This document shows, in pieces, positions 16,936 to 25,944 of a stretch of DNA of 64,000 nt. The notes below the pieces were generated by a model. It searched no databases. It was not told the DNA's origin and saw only the letters and a program-made list of their open reading frames with translations. Within the stretch, counting starts at the first letter, position 1; the number at the start of each line of letters is the position of its first letter. The position numbers and the translations under genes were made by a program. The stretch is from positions 1 through 64,000 of the forward strand of contig CAJUEW010000019.1 in the NCBI GenBank assembly GCA_910585465.1, in the 5' to 3' direction. The stretch comes from an uncultured Lachnospiraceae bacterium (GTDB lineage Bacteria; Bacillota; Clostridia; Lachnospirales; Lachnospiraceae).

Positions 16936-18558
16936 CTAATCCCTTATTGCCTGACCTTGTATTAACTGATCCATATAGGCCATTCTTTCTTTCATAAACA
17001 GTCTCATACTGTCATAATCCCCGTCATGGCTGCTCTTTGGCCATCTGGCAGCGTCACGGGCAAAAGCGCCGGAATCCTGGACCAGATGAATACACTGCTC
17101 CAGAAGCCTCTGCATACCGGCATCTGACAGAGCCCCCTTCCTTAATTCTTCCCATCTGTCCGCCGCCCTCTTACGGATATCTCCTGCATTTAACGACAGA
17201 AGCCGGTCCGCAAAGGGCCACTGCAGATATGTTCGGGCCCGCTCCGGCGCATATACCGTATACAGCATTTCTTCATTATCTGTATAAATATTTCCCCATG
17301 TCAGATCCACATCCCATGGAACCAAATACATCTTATAGCCGGACTCCTCTTTTTTAAATGCAAAAAACATATTCTTATAAATATTATCTTCCCCATAAAA
17401 CATCTGAAGATACAGCCAGATATCCACTATATTATCCATATCCAGCAATTTTTCTGCTTCCGCAAGAAATTCCCGGTCGTCCGCCTGACACATTTCCACA
17501 AAACGGCGAAAGCACTGCCAGTCTTCACGGGTTCCGGAGCCGTCTTTTCCTTTGATCTCCATTCCCAGTACGGTCAGATATTCTTCCGGAGCAGCCATAT
17601 CAAAGGCTTCCGGCAGCAGCTCCCGGCCATAGGTTCGTTTATACAGATATTCCTGTTCCGACAGCTCCAGCTGACGGGTATCAATAGGCTCCATAATTCC
17701 ATACATTCCACGGTATTCTCCGTTGACTATCAGCTCCGCATACTCCATATGGGTTCCAAAGTGCGCATGATAGGGCGTACGTAAAGCGCCGAACTGATTC
17801 CAGAGCTCAATATTAAACTTATCCCGGACCTTTGTCCCGTCACTGTAAACCGCATAAAAAATCCAGGAATCTGAATCCCGCATACCCAATACCCGGCGGG
17901 GGTTTTTATTGATAACTCCGGCGGATGTTACAGAAATCAGATTAAGCCGGTATCCCTTCTTGGGAAACGCACGGGTCGTCTGTCCTCTTTCATGAGCCTG
18001 AAATACAGAAGTCAGAGTCCATGATTCCTTTCCGCATTCCTCATAAAATACCACACTTCCGGCAAATACCGTATCCACATCCAAATCTGCATCGGTCTCT
18101 ATGCGCACCACCGGAAGTCCGGTAAAAATCACATGAATAATTGTGCAGACTGTTTCCTGTTCCTTCCAGGCCAGAAACGGAATCTTCTGTCCTTTAGCCA
18201 CTACAGCCTGCTTGTCTAACACTGTATAATCCTGAAGCGGCAGTATCTTTACTGTATCGTCAAAACCGGAAAAGGCTCCGGCTTCCCATTCGGCCCGATC
18301 CATGTCTACCGGAAGGTACCATGTAGCCGATATCCGGTCGCCTGCCAGCTCCTCCCCCCGAAAACAGAGACGGATGTCCCGGGCATCCAATCCTTTTCCA
18401 TAACTTTCCAAAAGTTTTTCAGCCTGACGCACCTTTTCCGCCAGGGATCCCGGCTCCAACGTATCAGGCATATCTGCCGGTTTGGAATAAAACACGAAAA
18501 AAAAGAAGAAGCCTGCGAATAACAGAACATTGAGCAGCAATGCTATCTTTTTTCCCAT
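16936..18558 (-). CDS. cotH: CotH-family kinase, membrane anchored and extracellular
   Basis: Atypical protein kinase-like enzyme, 540 residues, with a hydrophobic N-terminal helix (about 5-22) that anchors or exports it. The domain shows KGYRLNLIS (ATP-site lysine region), DSDSWIFYAVYSDGTKVRDK, FNIELWNQFG, ELIVNGEYRGMYGIMEPID, YGEDNIYKN and the catalytic PWDVDLTWGN. CotH of Bacillus phosphorylates spore-coat proteins; bacterial homologues outside spores act on surface proteins. It heads an operon with VTC and DUF4956 genes, from a promoter at 18603-18631. The ATG has GGAG upstream and overlaps a 12-codon upstream ORF. The substrate is unknown. Confidence 0.9.
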   Translation of the reverse strand: MGKKIALLLNVLLFAGFFFFFVFYSKPADMPDTLEPGSLAEKVRQAEKLLESYGKGLDARDIRLCFRGEELAGDRISATWYLPVDMDRAEWEAGAFSGFDDTVKILPLQDYTVLDKQAVVAKGQKIPFLAWKEQETVCTIIHVIFTGLPVVRIETDADLDVDTVFAGSVVFYEECGKESWTLTSVFQAHERGQTTRAFPKKGYRLNLISVTSAGVINKNPRRVLGMRDSDSWIFYAVYSDGTKVRDKFNIELWNQFGALRTPYHAHFGTHMEYAELIVNGEYRGMYGIMEPIDTRQLELSEQEYLYKRTYGRELLPEAFDMAAPEEYLTVLGMEIKGKDGSGTREDWQCFRRFVEMCQADDREFLAEAEKLLDMDNIVDIWLYLQMFYGEDNIYKNMFFAFKKEESGYKMYLVPWDVDLTWGNIYTDNEEMLYTVYAPERARTYLQWPFADRLLSLNAGDIRKRAADRWEELRKGALSDAGMQRLLEQCIHLVQDSGAFARDAARWPKSSHDGDYDSMRLFMKERMAYMDQLIQGQAIRD

Positions 18559-18581
18559 TCCGTTTCTCCTGTCTGCTTCAT
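18543..18581 (-). CDS. Twelve-codon upstream ORF overlapping the cotH start
   Basis: ATG at 18579-18581, with AGGAG upstream, encodes MKQTGETEWEKR and stops at TAG (18543-18545), inside the cotH coding region. It begins only about 15 bases after the predicted transcription start. It may couple or throttle translation of cotH, or be chance. No homologue is known to me. Confidence 0.3.
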   Translation of the reverse strand: MKQTGETEWEKR

Positions 18582-18602
18582 AAACACTCTCCTGATGGCA
18601 TT

Positions 18603-18631
18603 ATTATATCATTCTTCCCATCAATGCGCAA
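18603..18631 (-). promoter_or_regulatory. Promoter of the cotH-led glycan operon
   Basis: TTGCGC (18626-18631) and a perfect TATAAT (18603-18608) on the minus strand, spaced 17 bases, point at cotH. Transcription would start about 40 bases upstream of the cotH ATG. Confidence 0.7.
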
Positions 18632-18736
18632 CTTTACTTTTTTTCTCAATCATGTTAATGTAAATAATAGGCTGTACCCACAGCGTGAACAGTCACAAGA
18701 ATAACATAAAAAAATGAATGAAAGGAACTTATATAT

Positions 18737-20089
18737 ATGAAGAAACAACATCTTTTTCTGCTTGCCGCCATACTCCTTCTGACTCTGCCCTCCGGGTGCG
18801 GAAAGGATACAGCGCCAAAAACAGAAGGAGAAGCAGAAAATAAAAAATCAGAAGCAGAAGCGCCTGCCGCTCCTCCGGCTCCGGGCGAAGAGAACTGGGG
18901 CACTGCTCCGGAATACAAGGCGGCACTTATTACCACCACTCCTATCCGTTATTTATCAGCAAACGTGGGAAGCAGCGAGGAGGAGGTAAACCTGACCTGG
19001 TTTTCTCCTTCCAGCGAGGCCGGCCAGGTTTACTGGACAACCGCCGACGACACAGAATTTGAAAATGCCTCTGTGTTCAGCTCCTCCCCTGTTCCTTCCG
19101 AGGTAACCTCCGGATATTACGTGAATCGGGTAACGGTTACCGGGCTGGCGCCCGAGACCGAATATCTCTATCAGGTAGGCAACGAGGACGCTCTGTCCCC
19201 TGCTTATGCTTATACAACTCCTCCCTTTTCCGACACCTTCCGTTTTACCGCAGTGGGCGACGCGCAAATCGGAAAGCCCGTGGAAGATATGGACCGGCAG
19301 AAAAATAACTGGCATAAGCTTCTGAACAAGCTTAAATACCATTTCCCGGATTCCAGCTTTCTCGTATCATTAGGGGATCAGGTCAATGATTTTGACGATA
19401 CGGAGCAGTACAATGCGTTTTTAAACCAGGGCGCTCTCTACAGTCTTTCCCTGGCTCCGGTCAAGGGGAATCACGATGTGGGCGGGCCCCAGTATTCAGA
19501 GCACTTCACGCTGCCGAACCAGTCTTCCCTGGGTTCCTGCGATGACAGCGGCGACGGAGATTACTGGTTCACCAGAGGCGATGCTCTGTTTCTTGTTCTG
19601 AATACTATGGATACAAGTAAATGGGGTGAGCATTCCGAGTTTATCGCTTCCGCAGTGGAAAGCAATCCGGAGACAAAATGGAGAATTGTCTTTTCTCATT
19701 TTTCTCCTTACAACGCATATGAAAATTATGTGGAAAACGCTCACAATATCCGTCCGTTCTTTCTGGAATTTACCAGTCAGTATGATATTGATCTGGTAAT
19801 GTGCGGACACGATCATGCATATGTGAGAACCTATTTTATCCAGGAGGACGGAAGCTATATAGAATACGAAAGTCCTGCTGCCAGCCCGGAGGGAACCATG
19901 TACCTGACTCTGAGTTCTTCAAGCGGAAGTCTTTACCGCCGTCCAACGGATCAGGCGGAGGCTGCCGTCTCCAAGAAGCGGGATACGCCGGAGATCACCG
20001 ACGTGCAGATTACACCGGACACTCTGACTGTCTCTACCTACAATGCAGAAACATGGGAGCTGATGGATCTTTTTGAAATTCAAAAATAA
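18737..20089 (+). CDS. Secreted metallophosphoesterase lipoprotein (purple acid phosphatase-like)
   Basis: A 450-residue predicted lipoprotein: Lys-rich start, hydrophobic core, then SGCGKD with cysteine near residue 21, followed by a low-complexity Glu/Ala/Pro linker. A fibronectin type III-like domain (about 75-150, with VTGLAPETEYLYQVG) precedes a calcineurin-like phosphoesterase domain with AVGDAQIG, SLGDQVNDFDD, VKGNHDVGG, FSHFSPY and CGHDHAYVRTY, which supply the metal-binding Asp, Asn and His residues. This order is that of purple acid phosphatase-like enzymes. It stands alone on the plus strand between two glycan operons, read opposite to both, and ends in a strong terminator. The substrate is unknown. 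Confidence 0.92.
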   Translation: MKKQHLFLLAAILLLTLPSGCGKDTAPKTEGEAENKKSEAEAPAAPPAPGEENWGTAPEYKAALITTTPIRYLSANVGSSEEEVNLTWFSPSSEAGQVYWTTADDTEFENASVFSSSPVPSEVTSGYYVNRVTVTGLAPETEYLYQVGNEDALSPAYAYTTPPFSDTFRFTAVGDAQIGKPVEDMDRQKNNWHKLLNKLKYHFPDSSFLVSLGDQVNDFDDTEQYNAFLNQGALYSLSLAPVKGNHDVGGPQYSEHFTLPNQSSLGSCDDSGDGDYWFTRGDALFLVLNTMDTSKWGEHSEFIASAVESNPETKWRIVFSHFSPYNAYENYVENAHNIRPFFLEFTSQYDIDLVMCGHDHAYVRTYFIQEDGSYIEYESPAASPEGTMYLTLSSSSGSLYRRPTDQAEAAVSKKRDTPEITDVQITPDTLTVSTYNAETWELMDLFEIQK

Positions 20090-20152
20090 ACAGGCCCTTT
20101 TCCGGGCGGCAGTCTTGCCGTCTGCCTGCCCGGAAGGGGACCTGTTCTTTTT
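20089..20152. terminator. Bidirectional terminator between the phosphoesterase and gtrA
   Basis: AACAGG (20089-20094) pairs with CCTGTT (20141-20146), and an inner stem CCCTTTTCCGGGC pairs with GCCCGGAAGGGG. The plus strand continues into CTTTTT and the minus strand into TTTATTTTTG, so the hairpin can end both convergent units. Confidence 0.85.
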
Positions 20153-20176
20153 ACATTTAAAATACTTCTATTATTT

Positions 20177-20563
20177 CTATCTTTTCTCAATAAATTTTTT
20201 CCGGGTCACAAAATTATATACCATAACCACTGCCGTGGCCCCAATCTTGGAAATCATATAATGAATACCCGCAGCCTCCACCGCAAGCCACATACATGCC
20301 TCGTTGATTCCAAGCCCGATTACGCTTAAAAAAACAAAAATCACAAACTCCTTAAGCTTATTTTTATCCTTATCTGTCTCAAATACAAAGGTAATACTTA
20401 AAATATAATTGACAATTACCGACACTGTAAACGAGATTCCGCTGGAAACCAGATAATCAATCCGGAACACCTCTGTCAGAAATACCATAACCCCGTAATC
20501 AATAAAAAAACACAGGAAGCCTACAAAGCCAAACTTAATGATCTGTTCCATCAGCTTTTTCAT
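20177..20563 (-). CDS. GtrA-family membrane protein
   Basis: A 128-residue protein made of four hydrophobic helices, with the family features FGFVGFLCFFIDYGVMVFL near the start and a C-terminal YNFVTRKKFIEKR. GtrA proteins are thought to help translocate lipid-linked sugars across the membrane for glycan modification. It is the last gene of the rfbB-led operon, three bases after the SGNH protein gene, so translation is probably coupled. Specificity cannot be read from the sequence. Confidence 0.9.
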   Translation of the reverse strand: MKKLMEQIIKFGFVGFLCFFIDYGVMVFLTEVFRIDYLVSSGISFTVSVIVNYILSITFVFETDKDKNKLKEFVIFVFLSVIGLGINEACMWLAVEAAGIHYMISKIGATAVVMVYNFVTRKKFIEKR

Positions 20564-20566
20564 AAT

Positions 20567-21784
20567 TTATTTTTTCCATCCTTCCTTTGTTCCGCAGATC
20601 ATACTGTACAGACAGTCCGCAATCTGCTCATATCCTGCTCTTCCGGGATGTATTGCATCTGTCGGAACCTCTATAGTAAGCTCTGAATGGGGGTTAACCG
20701 GCACTTCCTCCGTATCAAAATTATTGGCGCTGTCATGACAAATGCCGGCCGGAACAAAATACAGATTTTCTTCTTCCTTCAGGGTTTCCTCCAGGTAAAC
20801 CATAAGCTCAAATACCTTTTGATCCTCTTCGTATTTATAACGGTCTCCATAGAGGGCATAGCCGTCCTTATTCCAGGAGCCGATTCCGTCCTGATTTGCA
20901 GAATAAAGAGTATGAACCAGATAAACCGGAAGATTCGGATCCTCCTCATGGATATTCTTTACAATCCGGATAATATTGTCTCCATTCTCAACAGGATCCG
21001 TGTCCAGTCCGTTTGTGCCTAAAAACAGCTCCACTGCATCCGGATCAAAGCCGGTGGTATCTTTATAATACCCCCAGTCAAAGCTTTTGGTCTCCTCATT
21101 ATAAAACGGATGTCTCTCCTCTGCGGGCTCTTCCATATCATAACCCTTATCACTGAGATAGTCAGCCGCTGAAAAGCCTCTCCTTGCTTCTGTCAGCGAT
21201 CCTCCCACACCGCGGGTTCCCATGTAGATAATCTGATTGGCTGTCAGCGTATCCATTCGTTCATAGAAGGCGGTATTGCAGGACAGACTGTCTCCGATAG
21301 TCAGAAGGGAAAAGCCTTCCTTCAGGGCAGGCACAATCTTAAGCTCTGTAGACGCTTTTACCACCTGGGCTCCATTGTCGTCAAACACGGTAAAAATCAA
21401 TGGATACGTACCTATCAGATCGTCTGTGCCGGTAACTGAAAATTTACGCTGCATATTTTTTCCTACCGCGCAGGTCCATTTTACGTTGTAGCTGGCAATC
21501 CGCTCTCCAAGAGAGGATATTTGATTGTTGTACAGCTCGATTGTCACTCCCGACGCCACATAAATTTCCTTTGGAAGAAATAGCTGTACACTTGAAAAGA
21601 GGCCTTCCTCATTCTCAACAACCCCTTTCGCCTCCAGCTTCTCATTCAGATACTTCACTTCATACTCTCTGGCCATCTCGTGGATAACCAGCACAACACC
21701 AAGAAAAATACAGCAGATCGTAAGAGCCAGAACCGTGCTCCGATATGCATTTCTTATGACCTTTTCCCGTTCAACTCTTTTCAT
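20567..21784 (-). CDS. Membrane-anchored SGNH-family hydrolase or acyltransferase
   Basis: A 405-residue protein with an N-terminal transmembrane helix (about 17-36), a beta-rich domain (about 60-155), and an SGNH hydrolase fold. Catalytic blocks are visible: LTIGDSLS with the nucleophile Ser166, GTRGVGGS (block II glycine), LGTNG near 263 (block III Asn) and DAIHPGRAG near 384 (Asp and His of the triad). Such enzymes remove or transfer acetyl groups on sugars. It faces outward, 13 bases after a glycosyltransferase gene in the polysaccharide operon, so acetyl editing of the exported glycan is a reasonable inference. No lipase-type oxyanion changes were noticed. Confidence 0.85.
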   Translation of the reverse strand: MKRVEREKVIRNAYRSTVLALTICCIFLGVVLVIHEMAREYEVKYLNEKLEAKGVVENEEGLFSSVQLFLPKEIYVASGVTIELYNNQISSLGERIASYNVKWTCAVGKNMQRKFSVTGTDDLIGTYPLIFTVFDDNGAQVVKASTELKIVPALKEGFSLLTIGDSLSCNTAFYERMDTLTANQIIYMGTRGVGGSLTEARRGFSAADYLSDKGYDMEEPAEERHPFYNEETKSFDWGYYKDTTGFDPDAVELFLGTNGLDTDPVENGDNIIRIVKNIHEEDPNLPVYLVHTLYSANQDGIGSWNKDGYALYGDRYKYEEDQKVFELMVYLEETLKEEENLYFVPAGICHDSANNFDTEEVPVNPHSELTIEVPTDAIHPGRAGYEQIADCLYSMICGTKEGWKK

Positions 21785-21797
21785 GCTTCTCCTTTAA

Positions 21798-23690
21798 CTA
21801 GAAACGCAGGGTAAAATCAGAATAATCCAATGAAAAGTTCGGATTATAATAGGGATCTCCGGCATCCAGCGCCGCCTTCCATTTTTCCCGGAAATGTGCG
21901 CATTCTTTTTCATACCGACGGAGCTTCTCTCCCTCCTCCATTCCTCTTGTTCTGGATTCATAATGATACAGCTCTGCAAATGGAGTAAAAATATTCAAAT
22001 ATCCCCTCTCCCTGATTTTCAGGCAGAAATCCACATCATTCAGTGAAATTGTAAAGGTTTCATCCAGGCCTCCCACCTCGTCATAGATACTCCGTTTTAC
22101 AAGAAGGCAGGCGGCCGTCACTGCTGTGATATCCTGCGCATAGCACAGGCGGCCCATATAGCCGAGATGCTCCTTGGGCATTTTATAATGGGTATGCCCT
22201 GCAGAACGGTGGGCACCCAATCCGATCACCACTCCCGCATGCTGGATGGTATTGTTATCATAATACAGCTTTGCCCCAACTGCCCCCACATCCGCGCGCT
22301 GGGCATACATCAGCATCTGCTCCATCCAGTCAGGTGTGATAACCTCTGTGTCATTGTTCAGGAACAGCACATATTCGCCCTTTGCAAAAGTCACGCCATA
22401 GTTATTTATTTTGGAATAATTAAATTCCTCCCTATAGGTGGCCACCTGTACCTGGGGAATTTTTTCCAGTTCTTGATAGTAATTAAAAATACTCTGTTCC
22501 GTGCTGTTATTCTCAATTACAATGATCTCAAAATTCCGGTAAGTGGATTTATCCAGAATCGAGCTGACACACCGCTTTAAATCTGTCTTATGATCCTTAT
22601 TGGGAATCACAATACTGATCAGCGGATTTCCTTTAATCGGATATTTTATCTGAAAAATAGTCGGAAACGCGCGGGTACTCTCCACCTGCACCTCCATGCC
22701 GTAATAATTCTTTATATGGTCATGAACTGCGCGCTTCGCCGCATCGATTGCATAAGTCTTGGCATTGATATCCGCCGCCACCGAATTGGGATGAGAACGC
22801 CAATAATAAAGAATTTTCGGAATATGCTGTACATTCTCTGCCTCCTCTGTCAGACGCAGAATCATATCATGGTCCTGACTTCCGTCGTATTCCGGACGGA
22901 ACAGACCGGTCTTATCCAGAAGCTTTGCGTCAAATATGGAAAAATGACAGATGTAATTATTGGCCCTCAGATTATCCGGAGAATAGTCCGGCTTAAAGTG
23001 AAGGACAATCAGATCATCCATGTTCGGGGATGTAAATGTAGCTTCATCCGTGTAGACATAATCCGCGTCCTTTTCGCAGATGACCTTCATACATTCAAAA
23101 AGCAGGCTTGGGTGCATCACATCATCATGGTCAAAAAGACCGATATAATCTCCGGTCGCCATAGAAATGCACATATTGGTATTGCCGGAGATACCCAGGT
23201 TTTTCTCAAGCTTTTTATAGACAATCCTGCCGTCCGCCTTCCCATACTCACCGCATATCCGGCCTACATCCGTATGCTTGTCATCACTTCCGTCTGCCAG
23301 ACAAAGCTCCCAGTTTCTGTAGGTCTGAGCCAGCACCGAATCAATCATCTCCCGCAGAAATTTTTCCGGAGTGTTATAGAGCGGCACAAGAATGCTGATC
23401 TTAATGCTTCTGGAAAATACGGTCGATTCCTCCATTTTCCTTCTGGCCTCGTCCGGAAAGCTCTTCGTCCCGAAATCCACCCGCTTGGAGGCTTCCCCCC
23501 TCTTCTGCTTCCAGCGCCTGTACATACCTCTGAAGCCGCCGTAATGGACATAGGCATTCTTTATACGCAGAAAAAAATGGACAATAACCCTGAGAGGCTT
23601 GCTTGCTTTCCAGTACCAGGTATTTCTCACCCGGTCAAAACGTTTATCTCTGTGTGCAGGCAGCTCTGCCTGCTTTTGTTCTTTGCTCAT
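21798..23690 (-). CDS. Tandem-domain family 2 glycosyltransferase
   Basis: A 630-residue protein with two complete GT-A domains. The first has SILVPLYNTPEKF near 98, ADGS at 132, DHDD at 187-190 and DGSQDHDMIL near 269. The second has SIVIPNKDHKTDLKR near 359, VIENNSTE near 391, LFLNNDTEV at 442-450 and SLNDVDFCLKI near 565. Two active sites suggest that it adds two sugars or polymerises a repeat. A basic, amphipathic N-terminus fits membrane association. It lies 53 bases after the methyltransferase-kinase gene, and its close relative at 13633-15432 has lost the second motif. Confidence 0.92.
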   Translation of the reverse strand: MSKEQKQAELPAHRDKRFDRVRNTWYWKASKPLRVIVHFFLRIKNAYVHYGGFRGMYRRWKQKRGEASKRVDFGTKSFPDEARRKMEESTVFSRSIKISILVPLYNTPEKFLREMIDSVLAQTYRNWELCLADGSDDKHTDVGRICGEYGKADGRIVYKKLEKNLGISGNTNMCISMATGDYIGLFDHDDVMHPSLLFECMKVICEKDADYVYTDEATFTSPNMDDLIVLHFKPDYSPDNLRANNYICHFSIFDAKLLDKTGLFRPEYDGSQDHDMILRLTEEAENVQHIPKILYYWRSHPNSVAADINAKTYAIDAAKRAVHDHIKNYYGMEVQVESTRAFPTIFQIKYPIKGNPLISIVIPNKDHKTDLKRCVSSILDKSTYRNFEIIVIENNSTEQSIFNYYQELEKIPQVQVATYREEFNYSKINNYGVTFAKGEYVLFLNNDTEVITPDWMEQMLMYAQRADVGAVGAKLYYDNNTIQHAGVVIGLGAHRSAGHTHYKMPKEHLGYMGRLCYAQDITAVTAACLLVKRSIYDEVGGLDETFTISLNDVDFCLKIRERGYLNIFTPFAELYHYESRTRGMEEGEKLRRYEKECAHFREKWKAALDAGDPYYNPNFSLDYSDFTLRF

Positions 23691-23743
23691 GATGTAATCC
23701 CTCTATACCTATAATCGTGAACGTGGTTCCTTCCGTCTGCCCG

Positions 23744-25870
23744 TCAGCTCCGGAATCTCCCTTTTAGTTTTTTCAGTAGCCGAAAGAGTCTGCTCTGATA
23801 GATTCGTTCCGCGGCTCTCACCCGGTTCAGAAGATTCATACACGCATACGCGGTATCCGGACAGAGCAACTCTACAGTAAATTCCCCATAAATCCTTCCT
23901 GTCCCCTCCACAAGCTGTGGCACCGTAATCTGGGGGTCCGTCGTCGTATACAGGATTTCCTGCTCTTCCAGTTCCCGTCCGTTGTGCACATAGTCAAGAG
24001 GATAAGCTCCTCCAAGCTCTCCCAGCAGTCTTTTTACCTTTACCAGGCAGGTTTTCTCCGCCGGGTCCAGCCGAAGGGCGCGCACCCCTTCCGGGAGCAG
24101 AAGCTCCAGATGAATCACACCCTGTTTATCCGGCTCCGTATCGATCCAGTAGCTGTCCGCCTCGGAAAACCCTCTGCCTGTGTCTATATAGACCTGCATC
24201 CGGTTTTTCCGGGCTTCCCTCACCATCTGTCCGAGAGGAATGGTCCGGCCGGCCGTTGCCAGATACCCGGCCCCGATTGTCACCGTCCCGCCCAGAAGCC
24301 AGAGCTGAAAATGATGCTCCATTTCCTCAAACAGCTCCTCCTCCTCCGGGGAAATTCCAAGCTGGGCCATCAGCCCCAGATTCCGGATATCCTCCCTGCT
24401 GTGCAGATAAAGCGATACGGCTCTCCAGAGCAGATATTCCACAGGCACCTGTACCGGGAAGGTCCACTCATAATCAATTATCTGGATACCCTCCTCTGTC
24501 TCCATAAGATTGCCGAAGATCCAGTCCAGATTGTTTACTTCCGCTCCTCTGTAAGCCCTTGTAAATGACGGGCTGCCGAACATCTCCACAAATTTCCCGC
24601 TCTTTTTAAAAGACTTCAGCTCCGGTTCCAATGTCTCTGTCAGCAGCCTTTTAAATGCCAGAAGCTCTGCCGATAATCCTGCATAATCCTTTTGCCCCCG
24701 CAGCTCGTCCAGTCTCGCCTCATAGGTTCTTCCGTGTAAAAATTCAAAATATGCCATGCCGTTTTTCAGCTCGCAGCGATTGACGCGGATTCCGTTTCTT
24801 TCATACAGTCCGCTCAGGGCCTGCTCCCGGCGCTTCAGCTCCCGTATATGCTCCTTTGCTTCCTCCGACACCGGAACCTTCCGAACCTTATTTTCCCGGA
24901 GTCCTTTTATGATATCCGTCCGGATCTGAAAGCGCTCTGCCCGGTCATTGGAGTATTTTGTAAAAATTAACGGCTCCCTTGGCTTTTGCCCTGTGACGCA
25001 CAGAAAACAGTTGGAAAATTCGGGGAAACGTCCGTCTGCAATCAACCGATCAAACACCTTCTCTTCGTCGAACAGCAGCAGCCGCTCCCCTTCAAAATTC
25101 CGGAGATTCTGGTTCAGCTCCCCGGCCTTTGGAAGCCACTCATCCGAATAAACCGCCATAGGAAACCACCGCTCCGGATAGGGATAGTAAAAGGTCGCGT
25201 CCCCGCAGCCGCTGCTCTCCAGAATCTGTTCCAGCTCCCGTTTGGAAAAGGTCGTTCCGCGGCCCTCCAGGCTGTCAAAATACCGTCCGGTATGGGGTTC
25301 CATTGCCCCGGCCCAGTACTTTAACCCGAATCGGTTATCTGCCGCCAGTACCAGATGTCCTCCTGTTCTTAAATATTTCTTCAGTCTCCGGACCGCCTCC
25401 GCCTGAGGACAGTCCCCTCCGAAATATTTTCCGGCGTCGGAAAGTATCCCCGGCGCCACAATCCAGTCATAGGACTGATCCAGTCTCTGAAGCTGCTCCC
25501 AGGGGCTGCCTGCATACACTTCCAGATTGCCCGCCTGCATATATCTTCTGGCCAGTATCCTGCTGCGGCTGATGCTCTCCTCCACGCAGATCACCCGGTC
25601 CGCCTTCGTTAGAAACCCTCCTGTCAGCTGTCCGCTGTCAGAGCCGAACTCCAGTACCGTATCCTCCTTTCGGATCGGCAGCCATTCTGTCAGATTTGCA
25701 CGAAGCCTTGACAGATGATAAAGCACAGGCCAGGAAACTTTGGCTTCCCGGCTGCAGTCATATTCTGCTTCCACCAGCCTCCGGATTTTCTCATCTTCCG
25801 CCCGCACGTTCTCCAGCTTATCCGCCCCGTCCTCATATGTGACTGTAACCCTTCCAAATCGTTCCTGCAT
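23744..25870 (-). CDS. Methyltransferase-kinase fusion, WbdD-like (glycan chain-terminator candidate)
   Basis: A 708-residue protein from the ATG at 25868-25870 (GGAGG 11 bases upstream; a TTG at 25909 is an alternative). Residues about 60-245 form a SAM methyltransferase: VLEFGSDSGQLT near 72, VICVEES, DWIVAPGILS and LRTGGHLVLAADNRFG. Residues about 290-520 look like a protein or aminoglycoside kinase fold: FTKYSNDR then VRKVPVSEEAKEHI (likely ATP lysine and helix C), LDWIFGN (448-454, the Asp-x4-Asn catalytic loop) and IIDYEW (464-469, in the DFG position). A beta-rich region and a basic helical tail follow. E. coli WbdD, which methylates and phosphorylates the O-antigen end, has this domain order; the link is inferred. 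The Wzt gene precedes it. Confidence 0.72.
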   Translation of the reverse strand: MQERFGRVTVTYEDGADKLENVRAEDEKIRRLVEAEYDCSREAKVSWPVLYHLSRLRANLTEWLPIRKEDTVLEFGSDSGQLTGGFLTKADRVICVEESISRSRILARRYMQAGNLEVYAGSPWEQLQRLDQSYDWIVAPGILSDAGKYFGGDCPQAEAVRRLKKYLRTGGHLVLAADNRFGLKYWAGAMEPHTGRYFDSLEGRGTTFSKRELEQILESSGCGDATFYYPYPERWFPMAVYSDEWLPKAGELNQNLRNFEGERLLLFDEEKVFDRLIADGRFPEFSNCFLCVTGQKPREPLIFTKYSNDRAERFQIRTDIIKGLRENKVRKVPVSEEAKEHIRELKRREQALSGLYERNGIRVNRCELKNGMAYFEFLHGRTYEARLDELRGQKDYAGLSAELLAFKRLLTETLEPELKSFKKSGKFVEMFGSPSFTRAYRGAEVNNLDWIFGNLMETEEGIQIIDYEWTFPVQVPVEYLLWRAVSLYLHSREDIRNLGLMAQLGISPEEEELFEEMEHHFQLWLLGGTVTIGAGYLATAGRTIPLGQMVREARKNRMQVYIDTGRGFSEADSYWIDTEPDKQGVIHLELLLPEGVRALRLDPAEKTCLVKVKRLLGELGGAYPLDYVHNGRELEEQEILYTTTDPQITVPQLVEGTGRIYGEFTVELLCPDTAYACMNLLNRVRAAERIYQSRLFRLLKKLKGRFRS

Positions 25871-25944
25871 TCGGATATCATCCTCCTGTCCTTCTAATCT
25901 ATGGGCCAAACATCCTTCTTTCCTGTCTCATAAGCTGCCGGTTC

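Noticed and set aside
22590..23714. Plus-strand frame of over 370 codons opposite the tandem glycosyltransferase
   Set aside because: Antisense shadow of two conserved GT-A domains, without motifs of its own.
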